Assembly: GCA_015039465.1 (NCBI GenBank)
Contig: MU129988.1
Coordinates: 381,745 to 445,744, forward strand
DNA: 64,000 nt
Source: Phlegmacium glaucopus
Taxonomy: Eukaryota > Basidiomycota > Agaricomycetes > Agaricales > Cortinariaceae
Direction: 5' to 3'
Shown: positions 47,369 to 58,855 of the stretch, piece after piece
Layout: each line of letters begins with the position of its first letter
How positions within the stretch are numbered: position 1 is the first letter of the stretch
The notes under the pieces: model-generated
The model's database searches: none
Seen by the model: the letters and a program-made list of their open reading frames with translations, nothing else
Told to the model about the DNA's origin: nothing
Made by a program: the position numbers and the translations under genes

Positions 47369-49867
47369 TTAACTTGAAGGCACGACGTCCGAAGTAGGAG
47401 CCAAGTCAAAACGCTTGGCATATTCAGCCTCCCTGGCCTCGGCTGCTTCGCGCCATTGACCACCCTTCAACCAAACAAGCACGGTGACCGATCCGCTCAG
47501 CAACATGAGGCCTGCCCAAATCGTGTAAAGCCAACCTACAAAGAAAAATCAGTAAGACCCCTTTGTTCAAATCATCGTAAAATACATACCATCGCCTACA
47601 CCATCCTAGAGGTTATTTATTATTGAGAATATTTCATAAAACGAGAATGCCGCACACACCTGTAGAGGAACCACCATCTCAATCGCTACAAAGGCGGATA
47701 CGCCACGGACAGCACTATTCGTGGCAACCGCTGTCGATGATCGCCCGTTGTTTGCATCAACGAGGTATGCTAAGGTGCTCGAGTAACTCCAACTATTCAA
47801 GCCATATTATTTCAAAAATGTTGCCTCAGCATAAACAAAGAACTTACGCCAAGAAGAACCCACACAGAAAGAGAAAAATGCAGAGAGCAGAAATGTGTAC
47901 ATGTTTCGCACATACCCACCCAAAAGCAAGAACGCATGGCGGAAGAAACCAAGCGCCAAGGAAGGTACTCCTCAAGCGCATCTGGAGATTAAGTTATAAA
48001 TAACGGGCACCAATAGAAAATAAGAAACAAGTGAACGACGGTCCACCTCTTACGGTGAAGTGGTTTACGGTTATGAAATTTTCAGCGCCGCCACGCATCG
48101 ACTCACCTCTGGATAACTTTTACCGCCATTGGCTATTTCCAGGCGTGTGAGCTCATAATCAGACCAGCGGCCACCCCACACACTACCAGCGATACCTCCT
48201 GAATCCCCAAGGGAAATAAATGGTATTCAGTCTGCTTGCAACGTAGCGAAGGCAAGAACTTACCAATTCCAAAAGAAAGTGTAACCAAGCCTATTTTGAG
48301 GGGACTATACCCATAGGATATACTAAGCGTTCGAGCAGATGTATATGATGTTAGGTAGCCGAATGCAAACTGGAACCCTGTGCAGGTAGTTGTGAGTGCA
48401 CTCAGGCCAAAAAATAGAGAAAAAGATTCGTTACCAGATGAGATAAGGACAATAATATTGTTCTTTCGTCGCAAAACTTGACCAAGAGGCTTCAGAGGAT
48501 TTACATCAGCGAGAGACAAATCAAGATTAACTGCAAGAGCAGTCTCCTTGTGTAGTTCCGTAGCGTCTCTTTTCAAAGTGTTTTCCTTAATATCAATTTC
48601 AGGTCCTTCAGTACGAGCGAATTGTTTTTCTTTTAAACACGAAAGAGTAGCTGCACTGCGTCGCTGTTTAATCACGTTTTGGTAATTAAGGCTTCGCTCG
48701 CGCCTGAACGTGTCTCGGAAGAACAAGACGAATGAGAGAAGGCTCAGGCCAGAAACGATAGAAAGGAACCAGAAGACGGCGCGCCAATTGAACGCCGACG
48801 TCAATACACCTCCAAGGATAGACCCAACAGCCTAGAGGAAGAAGATTGGGTATTTAGGAGCGTTTCAGACTGCAAAAGGTAAAATTTACCGGTCCAAGCA
48901 GTGGTGCAATGTAGTAAATCCCCATCTTCAAATACAAAATCAATCATGGACCATAATAAGAAGAAAGTTATTGTTGATATCTACTTTCTTACCGCGTACT
49001 GCAGGGTCAAAGATATCAGCAAGCGTTGCTGCCCCAATTGCTATCACAGCACTAGACCTATTTGGGAAGCATGTTTAGCCTTGTACAATCTCTGTGTACA
49101 TATTTATTTACCCAGCTGCCTGCATACACCGGAATCCAATGACGCTAGGTAAACTATAAATATACGAGCAAACCTGGATGTCGCTCGACTCACAGTTCGA
49201 TGCTGCGACTCAAAGCCACGATAATGGTCCCAATGGTAAACAAGGAAAGCGACAATAAATAAACAAGCTAGAAACGTTTAATCCAAATAGACATTTAACA
49301 AGTTCAGCATGGCTTACTCTTCGTCCTTTAACTTCACTTACTGCACACCAGAACAGCGGCATCAACCCTTGGATGAGGATAAAGAGCGCAATGCTCAAAC
49401 TGAATTGTGAAGGGGTTGCTGGTAATTGTACCTCCATTTCTTGGACTGCAGCTAGGTATAACGGGATGACGGTTATGCACTGAACAGTGATAGAAACCAT
49501 AGAAATTCACGGGTCTGTATATTGCCACTGAGTCCAGCGACCATAGAAGCAGAAGCGATCAATGCCAGGGTAGCATTCTAGGAAACAAACACAAAACAGA
49601 CGGAAGATTAGATGTGGTACTCAAAATGGTGATTTGTGTTGGAAAGCTCACCTTGCGCAGTGGTGACCATTTCCTTGGGTCGTTTTGAACCGGAACATGT
49701 TCGATATCCAAAGTTTCTGTCTCTGGCATCGGTATCGATGTTGACGGCTTTACAGAGTGTACCCCAGCAATCCCGGTCTTCTCCAAGTCATAGGCAAGCG
49801 TAGGCATTTCTGGCATAGAAGATGGGAGTTGGTCAAGGGGCGTCTCTATTTTCTGCGTTTCCGTCAT
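47369..49867 (-). CDS. Major facilitator superfamily transporter, DHA1 type
   Basis: Starts at ATG 49867 (MTETQKIETPLDQLPSS) and ends with TAA at 47371-47369. Many short introns give roughly 600 residues. The 12-helix layout has the motif-A-like SEVKGRRLVYL after helix 2, RCMQAAGSSAVIAIG on helix 4, the motif-C-like APLLGPAVGSILGG on helix 5 that is typical of antiporters, and WRAVFWFLSIVSGLSLLSF. A hydrophilic central loop of about 100 residues separates the two halves. The C-terminal half contains GSVWGGRWSDYELTRL. Drug:H+ antiporter 1 members export small organic compounds at the plasma membrane. The substrate cannot be predicted, and no biosynthetic cluster is adjacent. Confidence 0.85.
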
Positions 49868-50643
49868 GGATCGTCAGATATAGAGAACAGGTAAGGGGTC
49901 GGTAAAAAGCAATTCACGGGCTTCAACCGATGAAGTTCCCATGTCTCGATAATAGCCCAATCATTTATATGTATTCCAGTAGACCCTGAAATAGAATTTT
50001 TGCATGAATCAAATTACAGTCGGAGAGATCGTCCGACCAAAGTTGGCACATGCTCTTATCCGAGTCAATAGTTATGTAGATCGTCACATGCTTGGGATCG
50101 CCTCTCCGAAGTTTTTTTGGGGGACTCCGCCAGTTAGCACCGGCCGCCACATTAATATCGCGGTTGGTCACAATTTTGGCAGAGAAGCATGTTAAATCCC
50201 AGGCTAGAAGTGACTACTTGGAAGTGGGACGAGAGAGTTGAGCAATTTTTCGGAGTACAAATAATGTATAAACATCGAGCAAATAAATAAACTTGATATC
50301 CAACATTCATACTACTAGTACTAGCTTCTGATTGGCTGAATCATGGTCTGTGGCGTGAAGGGTAATGATCTCTAACTTCTGACCTATCCATCTGAGCCTT
50401 AGTAGCATGGCTGTGGCGTTGGTCTGGCAGGCACTGGGCTGGGTTGGGCCAAAATGCATTGTGCTTGTCAGACAGATTATGCTCGCTTTTTACTGAGAGT
50501 CACCTCGTGGCTCAATAATTCTCAAGGCTGAGTGAAAGGCTGGATATTTAAATAAAGATATTTTGCAATGAGAAATGGTAATCCAAGTATATATCAGTTT
50601 TTGGCTACGTGACACTGTGTGATGTCATGGATGCTATATATGA
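49868..50643. other. Intergenic stretch upstream of the MFS gene
   Basis: This holds the presumed MFS promoter in its first part and AT-rich sequence after that. No gene was found. A plus-strand 63-codon frame at 50004-50195 has no recognisable content. Confidence 0.4.
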
Positions 50644-50949
50644 TACTACAAACAAATTTAAATGCAGGGTAAAATTTGGGTAAAATAAAATGTAACTAGA
50701 ATACATCAAAAATATGTACAATTACTTAACTATCTTTTGTCACTGTTACAACTCAACTCCCTAAATTTGTTGCACAGTGAGCTAAAAAAGATGTGGGAAT
50801 TTTTTTTTCAAGCTAATTTTGAGCTCATTGCAAGCTCATTGCACCAGGAAATTTGAGTTGTAAAAGCAACAAAAGATAGTTTATTGTATATATTTTTGAT
50901 CTATCTAGTTATATTTTATTTTACCCTGCATTTAAATTTGTTTGTACTA
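50644..50949. mobile_element. MITE-like element with long terminal inverted repeats
   Basis: A 296-nt element (50649-50944) starts CAAACAAATTTAAATGCAGG and ends with its reverse complement, flanked on both sides by TACTA, a 5-nt target duplication at 50644-50648 and 50945-50949. The arms extend inward about 100 nt as imperfect inverted repeats (ACTATCTTTTGT and ACAACTCAA also pair). The centre holds a T-run and two GAGCTCATTGCA-like copies. It has no coding capacity and would need a transposase elsewhere. Element size, long arms and AT-richness are those of a miniature inverted-repeat transposable element. The superfamily is not assignable from a 5-nt duplication alone. Confidence 0.75.
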
Positions 50950-51258
50950 ACTTTGTAGTAACTTGTACTACTAGTCTTGTAGCAGAGGTACTGCTGGGGG
51001 TGGAAGGATGAGAGTGGTCAAGAGACAGGTTTAACATATTTGAATTTGCCAATGTGGCTAGCTAACTGCATCTAGTAGCTACAGGAGTAAAAAAGTCAAC
51101 TATTATATTATATACTGTACCATTTTTATTACTGCCCATTGACTGCCACTGCCCAGTCTGCCCAATGAAATAGTGCAAGAACCTTGACAATGAGAAAGTC
51201 AGCACTTCTGATTTCACTGAAATATATAATATTGGCCAACAACTAACTTGAGGCAGCC

Positions 51259-52195
51259 TTATTTATTATCCTCTTTCAAAGAAAACCCAACCTCATGTTG
51301 GTACTTCTCTATATTCTCTGCAGCTGTTCCATTCCAGGACAGGTTCTCTATCACACAGTCTTTCCATGATGAGTGTTGCTGAGCTGCTTTGAGCCAAGCT
51401 GCAAAGTTGTCATCACCCATATGCATGGGAGTAAAAGTCAAAGTGTTTGTGTCATCATGCCCACTTGCATTGGCATCATGACCTTCAACCTGCTCACCAG
51501 CACCAGCACCAGCACCATCACACCTGCCAAAGAAACCTCCACCTCTTAGACCACCTCTCTTGATGATGACAGGGCGATCACCATAGGTGGGATTAAAGCC
51601 ACGAACACGGCATTCATGCCATAGGAAGGTGGTGGGGAAGGGACATTGCTTTGTATTGGTGTTGAAATGAAGTACATTGCCATGTATAGATTCATAGGCT
51701 GGGTGCTGTGAGTGGTTGATGACAACAAACTCATTGGTCTGAGAGTTATGAAGGTGAGGATATGCTTGAATTCTGCTGGCTGGAATCTCACCTCAGAATG
51801 CCACTGAATATAAAACAGATGATGATTAAAGGCCCTGTGGTGTGTTGCACACATGAGGATTCCATTGCGGGTTTCATGATGGACTGATTTGGCATAATTT
51901 GGAATGTAGTGCAGGCTCTGCATGAGCTCCCACTATAACAGCCTTTTATAAAAAAGAATCTATGAATAGGAGGTGAGAATGAGAAACATACAGTGCTTGG
52001 TTCAGCAAGGATATGGCAATGTTCCAGTCCATCAGCATCATTAAATCCACACACAACACAGATATCATTGTCACGCTGGTTTAAGCCTGTGTCAAATGCA
52101 TCAGTGTCTGATGGATTACTAGTACTACCATTGTCAGCCCAAAGGTTGGTGAAGATAGCATTGGGAGTGGATGGGAGTGGCAAGTTGAAAGCCAT
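51259..52195 (-). CDS. HNH-type nuclease domain protein, unknown role
   Basis: Three exons (52195-51992, 51932-51792, 51738-51259) join in phase to 274 residues. An upstream in-frame ATG at 52222 is possible. The zinc-binding HNH core reads DNDICVVCGFNDADGLEHCH then ILAEPSTV, and ends NGILMCATHHRAFNHHLFY. The CxxC, LEHCHI and NGI..C..HH..F elements fit the HNH nuclease family. The second half contains VVINHSQHPA and FLWHECRVRGFNP, followed by a Gly/Ala run, and has no named domain. Proteins of this pattern occur in multiple copies in many Agaricomycetes, and their function is not established. Nuclease activity is inferred only from the HNH-like residues. The junction at 51791 looks frameshifted unless the 53-nt intron is used. 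Confidence 0.75.
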
Positions 52196-52932
52196 GATGA
52201 TGATGTGTGACATTGGTGACATCACGGGTTCACAACTTGCATTTGGTAATCATGATGTCATTGATGAGCTGGACTTTCAGCCCAGCAGCAACAGAAAAGA
52301 TACCTTTCCAGCCTGGCAAACCCTTTTTTTGCTCACCCCCTTTGGGTTCTAATACACTGCAGTGGCCCACTGCCATCCTCTTCAACACTGTCTACACCAG
52401 CACTCTAACCCCATCCACCAACTTCCAAGGAGAGCAGGACGAAGAACGGCGGTGTGCGGTACTTAGATGGGGACTCAAAGGAAGTGACTACACTTCATTG
52501 GCCCGGGGACTGTAGGGTTGGGTATTGACTCAAGATTGACAGAATAGAAGTGGCAGTGATCTGGTTTCTCCAGCACTTTGAGTGGGCTTTCAAGTTGGCG
52601 ATGAGGTCATGTATACGACAATAGCATTTTTGTATATCAATGAGCTAATGAGCCCAATACCCAGGGATGAGCACATACAGTTCCCTCTCGGAATGAAGAT
52701 CTCCACTCCTAGCATAGCATTCTTAAAACGAACAGTGAAACAGATGCTCTAACCATAAATTGTGATCATTGCCAATTCGGATATATATTACATTACAGTG
52801 TAGTATATAAAAAAGATCCATGGCAACGTATGAGTGCTTTTCGCAAAAGAACACGCAAATCAAGAATACGAAGGTACACAGGTAACCATCATTACATTGC
52901 CAGATCACGGTGATCTTACTTTAGTAGGATAG
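52196..52932. other. Intergenic stretch between HNH and helicase genes
   Basis: There is no recognisable gene. The plus-strand 102-codon frame at 52207-52515 runs antisense to the likely HNH promoter and shows no domain. The region is GC-richer than the MITE flank before it. Confidence 0.4.
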
Positions 52933-55771
52933 TTATGCTTGCCGCTGTTTGAAGGCGTTGACCGACAAGAAAAAACTTTTCGGGATTGATGATACACCAC
53001 GAGCATATATTTGGTTAGTATACATCTGGTGAGAGGGAAGATGAGAAAAGAAATGCAAGTAAATAACGACACTCACTAAATCATCATAGATGATAGCAGG
53101 GACTTTTTTATCACACAACGTAGAACCGGGGTGGATTTTAACAATCTATTGGAAGAACAGCATTAAAAAGCGATAGAAAGGATCGGATCACATGAACTTA
53201 CAGCTTGTCCCATAGTCTGTTTATAAGACCCGTCTGGCTGGATAAACGCAGAATTTCCAACCAAACCATGACCCATGCTTCTTATGACTGGATCCTCCGT
53301 TTCCTTTGCAGAAGCAACAGGGTCAATCCCGACCCTCCCACAGGTAACGACGAGCTGCTCCCGGATATCCCTAGCCTCAAGTAACGTCCGTTCATTCAAA
53401 AAGTGCTTCCGACACCACTCTCTTCTCCCATGTTTGCTCTCAGAAGCCGCAATCTCCCGATACGCTCGCACAACATTCAGGATAGTCATATGGTCTCCGC
53501 TTGGATGTCGAAATTTGCGTCGTATCTCCGTTACAGCTTCTCGCTGGTCGGAGATGTCCAGGAAGAGCTTTGAGGATGCAGATATGATGGAGACGATATC
53601 CAATACTTCGGATGTACAACCATGCTCCTTTGATGCGACGATAGCACATGCGTGCTGAGGCTCAAGTGGAAACGATGCCATTTGTTTGCCTGCTGGCGTC
53701 AATTGTTGCGCATTGTCAATGGCACCGAGCAGCCATAAGGTCTTCAAAGCGGATGCGACTAAATAAAGATTAACAAATTTTAGTGGTTTATACAACGTTA
53801 AAAAACCAGCTCACTCGAGTCTTGTTCCGGCTTGTCCATTAGATCTAATTCTTCCAAATTTTGACCGAGGCATTTAAGGTTGAGAATGCTCGAGGTGAGA
53901 CTACAGCGAAGGATTTCCGGTTCGCCCGATACAGCCATGCCGTTGAAGGCATCTTCAGTGTAGAGTCTGAAACATATACCTGGACCCTATTTATGTTCTA
54001 GTTAAAAGTTGCGATAAAGGGACATAGTTATCGCTAGAGACGAACTTCTCGACCAGCACGACCAGTTCTTTGTGTGGCAGATGATTGTGTGATGTTTCTT
54101 GTCAGAAGGGTATCGAAACCTGGGAAAAGCTCCGTAGATGTTCATTGAGAATCCAACTAGTACATACCGCCACCTGAAACTCTAGCAAGGTATTGCTTTT
54201 CTTTACATTTTCCCGTGTCTATAACATACTTGATTCCGGGTATAGTGATCGATGTCTCAGCAATATTCGTTGCAAGAATACATTTTCGGGTATTGGGGGG
54301 TGTAGGACTGAAAACTTTGTTATTTTGCGAATGCTCTTGAGCAGCGAACATTGTACATATTAGTACCTGCCGTCAGAAAATAAATTGTTGAGTTTCAGTT
54401 ATCCAAGAACCTATTCAGGAGCCGTTGCTACGCAAAGGGACGTACAGCAGGTTGATCAATCGGAAGTTGGTTGGCATACAATTTTATTGATGCTTCGACG
54501 CTCTCAATATCTTCCTGTCCGGGCAGAAAGATTAAAACATCACCCGGTGGCTGATCGGTATGTATTTGAAAAAACGTTCGCATTGCTGCCTCTCCATAAT
54601 CCAATTGACTTTGGGCAGAATGACATATCCTGACCTTATGTTGGCGGCCCTTGACGTAAAGAATTTTAGCACTTCAACTCTCTCATCAGCTCAAAAACAA
54701 AGAACGAAGATAACAGAGACGTACTTGTGATAGAATTTACTGAACTTTTCCGCGTCCAACGTGGCACTCATTATCACAATCTTGAGCGGATTCTGTGAAT
54801 CTGCATTGCCTTTCCCTTTGAGACTGGCATCCCCACCCGCGTTTCTCTGTTTCTGGATAGTCTTGAGACTTGCAATCAACAAATCTGTGCGCAAGGTTCG
54901 TTCATGCGCCTCGTCCACGATTACAACACTATATTTGCTGAGAAGCGGGTCCGACATGAGCTCGCGCACAATCATTCCATCAGTGAGATATTTTATCCGC
55001 GTTTTGTGTGATGATTTTTCGTCGAAGCGAACGGCATATCCAACGAGGTCGCCGACCGACACGTTTTGTTCGGCTGCCACACGATAGGCGAGAGAAGTTG
55101 CAGCCACTTTACGTGGTTGGGTGACTGCTACCATTCCGTTTCTAGCTAAACCACTTTCAAGAATGTACTGTGGTACCTCTGCATGGGATCAACCAAGTGC
55201 AGATTGAAAGGACAAGAGATTGTACTCACGAGTGGTTTTGCCAGATCCGGTTTCTCCGAGAAGAACAGTCACATCGTTCTTCCTAATCTCTTCGATAAGA
55301 GCGTCTCTTCCTGTCATAATCCGGTAAACCCAAAGATGTCAGTGGTCATATGTAACAAGCGAACGTACCTTTTGCAATGGGAAGTTGTGTCCGCTGTTCT
55401 TGCAAAGCCTTCGCCTTCGCATGTTGGGAAGTATGGCCTGCACCATTCTGATTTTGATGTACATGCTTCATCTGACTAGGACCAGCACCGTTGATATCGC
55501 CATTCGTTTGGACTTCGTTGCTTGCAGAACCGGACCGCCGACGTTTTTTATGTTTGTGTCCGTTTTGCGCATGATGTGAATACCCATTGATAGCAGAAAC
55601 CTTCCGCTTCATGGAATTCCGCTTTCCACGTTCCTCTCCATCACTCACGTCGACCCAAGGTACAGATTTCTTGGGTGTCTTCAAGTGAGCCCCGTTATCG
55701 GGTTTGAACCCATAAAATGCCTTGTCTCTGATCATATGTATGTTTCTCGTTGGTTCAAGGGCAACTGGCAT
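52933..55771 (-). CDS. DEAH-box RNA helicase, DHX33/Dhr2-like
   Basis: Starts at ATG 55771 (MPVALEPTRNIHMIRDKAFY) and ends with TAA at 52935-52933. About 730 residues span many short exons. A basic, disordered N-terminus (KHKKRRRSGS) is followed by the SF2 core: the Walker A loop LLGETGSGKTTQVPQ, TQPRKVAATSL, VIVDEAHERT, IVIMSATLD, ATNIAETSITIPGI and SATQRTGRAGREGPG. The C-terminal HA2/OB region (EPEILRCSLTSSILNLKCLG, AIDNAQQLTPAGKQMASFPL) completes the DEAH architecture. The size and the lack of extra domains fit human DHX33 and yeast Dhr2, which act in nucleolar rRNA processing. A Prp22-like identity is less likely because no S1 domain is present. No break. Confidence 0.87.
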
Positions 55772-56361
55772 TTTCGAGGGGTGTTTGTAAGTGATTTCTA
55801 CGATGACGGGGCCTTGATAGTAGACAAGAAAAATGAGGCTTGTGATGAAGCGTCCAGGTTAGCATGGGAGTGTAAATAGTGAACCTCCCTCGGAAAAAAA
55901 CACTATGACAGTGACAATCACGCGTGACAGTTCGGCTGTTGGCTTCGTGGTACGAAATTGAGACCGCTGAGGTTCAAGGTGACTATGGATTGATTCAAGA
56001 TTGACGCCCATATATAATGGGCTTTCACTGACCGTAGCCAACAAACATATGTCTATGTCCACCCCTTTTATCTCCGACGTTTTCGAGAATGAAAGCCCCC
56101 GAACCCAAAATAACCATCCCGCATACACCAGTAACACCGCTCAATTGCCGGCGAGTTCATTGATAATCGTTAACGTTATTCACTGTGTTCCAATAAAAAT
56201 TATTCAGATCATAACACAAGGTTGTTCAGAAAAGCAATATCAGTGCTGTTATATATCACATATACGGACATGATCATGGGTCGTTAGAATGGTCGTTACA
56301 TCGTTAAAAGCCGTCATGAATAAAACCAAATAATTTACCAGTCAAAAAGAAAAACCATCAC
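55772..56361. other. Intergenic stretch between two minus-strand genes
   Basis: This 590-nt gap holds no supported gene. It presumably carries the helicase promoter and the 3' UTR of the DUF4203 gene. A plus-strand 90-codon frame at 56001-56273 shows nothing recognisable. Confidence 0.4.
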
Positions 56362-58426
56362 TCAACTTCTGTCCTGTGCCTTCACTCGCACCTCTCTCCA
56401 AAAGTCCTCCCACCTCGGAGCTCTCTCACCACCAGACTTAATCTCCCGTCTACGCTCTGGAGAACCTACTGCATCTACATTCGGAGCCGGTAACCCATTA
56501 ACAACAATCCCAGGCAGTGGGCCGAACGCGTCCCTCTGCGCCACTGCTATCCTATCCAACGCTTTGATCAATGAAGGAGTGGCCGGTACAGGATTTACAG
56601 ATTGGGAACGATGGAGGCCTTCCGCAGTAGGCAATTGTGTTGTATGATGGCGTTTCAGGAAACCAGGATGCCAATCCTGATCTTCGGTACCTGCAGCTAC
56701 TTTGGGTGTACGATCGCCACCGCGATAAACCATCGAAAGGTCTTCTTCATAATCCGAATAATCCAAAGTGTCAAGATCTTTTTGAAACACATGTTGTTTC
56801 TGGATTTTGAGTTTCTTGATCTCTGAATCAATATCATGATCCAACGTTTTTGAGGCCTCCTTCCCAACACGTCCGTCAACAAGGGTAGGCGTCGAGGAAG
56901 AATATGAGCCCGAGGCCCAGGGTAATTTCTTCTTCTGCTCAGATCCTTCTTTCGTCCGTAACTCGTCAAGGTCGGATTCCGAGTCAGAAGAATCAGAACC
57001 AGAGCTCAAATCGTCAACAGCTCCGAACTTGATTGGCTTGCGACGTGTCTCCGATAGTCCCAGTGCTTTATTTTTCTTCCATTTGGTAAATCCTCCGTGC
57101 TTTGTCGAACGAGGTTTCTTGAAGAAATTGACTGTCGTCGGTACCACACCTGGCAGAGAAGAGAGAATGGTCTTTTTTCTCAAATCCCCAGACGATTGTA
57201 GGACGAGATTATGCATGGTGGCGGGAGATGAAATAAACTTATCAGGGGGGGAAATGTCCTCTTTCGAACGGGTTTTGTCCATAATACTAGGCGAGAAAGA
57301 AGGAAGAGAGCTTGTGGGAAAGATTTTATCCCAGAACGAAGTGAGAGGTTGGAAAGTACCAGCTCTATCGGCTTGATTGGGCAAGGCAGCAGCATAATTC
57401 GCTAGGTAGTTATCCCACTTCTTTATTCCCGTGATCCAATGAGCAAAGGAACATGGGTAAAGAGAACCACTAACCTCATCAGGACACTCTCCAACCCATC
57501 GGTTCAATGCCCAATCACCTACGATTCCAGCAACCAGAAACACTGAATAAGCCGCGCTCAGCCCCCTTTCGCCTCCAGTTCCCCAAGTACTTCCATCCTT
57601 CACCCACAATCTTTCCCAAACATTCGCCCAAGATGCGTCGCCTGGCTTCGAGCTAAGCAATAGTGCGATGGCAAGGACGACACCGAAGGCCCCAGCAGAT
57701 GCAGTACAAACCCGAAGCACAGGATGAAGGAAGCGAGGCGATAAGTGTGGGATAATGAAAGCGACAAGACAGAGAATGGTAAAAAGGGGAATAAAGATTG
57801 CGACAAGAATGATGCGAGTTGGGAGTGAGGGATGAGTAATTACGCAGATGGGTAGGGCAGTGAGTGCGCTGGTAAATAAGAGACGAGTTAATTGATTGGA
57901 CTTCAGGGGTCAGTGGAGAAATTGATTACCCTCCGGATATGCCTGCGAAAATGATTGCGGCATATCGATAACGACCTGCGATAGGTGTAGTGAGGATGCA
58001 TGACAGTAGCCAAACGGCCAAAAAAGCCTGTGGTGACAAGGAAGCAGATGTTGTGGTAGCAGGTATAATCAAAGCAAGGGCAGTCGATACATGGACTAAA
58101 CATACATGATCAATTAAAATCACAGCGACAAAGAAGGTATATATGAACGTACGGCCAAATGCATATCCACACAAAAGTCCACCCACACCGCCTTCCAAGA
58201 ACCATCTAAACTTACGCTCCACTTGCTTCTTACCAAAAGTGCCTGGAGTTGGAAGGACTGCATAGACCCCTTCTGAACTTGGAGGAAAGGACCGAGAACG
58301 ATCAAGAGTGAGGAAAGTACCGGCAAAGGTTAATATCAACGAGAGAAGTAATAAAGGGATACAATAAGCCAGAACATAAGGAGTTGTGAGCAAGAGCGAG
58401 ATAAGCCGGGAAGGGGAAGCGGACAT
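56362..58426 (-). CDS. DUF4203 (TM7SF3/TM198-like) multi-pass membrane protein
   Basis: Starts at ATG 58426 (MSASPSRLISLLLTTPYVLA) and ends with TGA at 56364-56362 (about 630 residues, few introns). The N-terminal half has about seven hydrophobic helices: LLLLSLILTFAGTFLTLDRS, GGVGGLLCGYAFG, QAFLAVWLLSCILTTPIAGR and YRYAAIIFAGISGG. The Gly-rich helices GGVGGLLCGYAFG and GISGG match the DUF4203 fold seen in human TMEM198 and TM7SF3. The C-terminal half is a long cytosolic disordered tail with acidic and Ser-rich runs (SSGSDSSDSESDLDELR) and short basic patches. In fungi this family has no agreed function. The first ATG in frame was used. Confidence 0.72.
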
Positions 58427-58819
58427 GATCAAAATCGTTAAAGTCGTAATAAGTAAACTTGAATGAGTGTAGGTCTGAGATAAGAGCCGATTCCTGTGCT
58501 TGCGATAGTATCTTCCTACTCAGAAGATGCCTTTGGGGATGCCAGACACGACGATGAAAGGGTATCGCTTGCTGCACACTGTGCGCAGTGTGAAGTCCAG
58601 CTCTGCTCCTTTCGGCAACCACGTTCTTACCTTACATAATGAACCTAAAAGTAGGTCTTCGTCGATCATGAGATTCACGCATCCGCACCATCTAACAACG
58701 AGCATAGTCTCGTCGCTCCCTCCTCCATTTGTCTTTATTAGTACTGTGCATGTTTAATATACTTTACTTCAGTTTGACCTACATCTTTACTTCGTTATTG
58801 TCATTTTTAACCCTTCAAA

Positions 58820-58850
58820 CTTGAAGCTTGAAGCTTGAGGCTTGAGCTTG
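58820..58850. repeat. Short tandem repeat, CTTGAAG-type 7-mer
   Basis: Two exact CTTGAAG copies are followed by a variant (CTTGAGG) and shortened units (CTTGAG, CTTG), in the 3' flank right after the CoA-transferase stop. It is low-complexity and probably neutral. Confidence 0.6.
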
Positions 58851-58855
58851 CCGTG

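Noticed and set aside
51546..51791. Apparent frameshift in the HNH gene
   Set aside because: A 53-nt GT-AG intron (51791-51739) restores the frame and gives the expected INHSQHP block.
58520..58757. Short overlapping frames upstream of the DUF4203 gene
   Set aside because: Opposite-strand frames overlap, have no domain, and lie in the likely promoter of the minus-strand gene.
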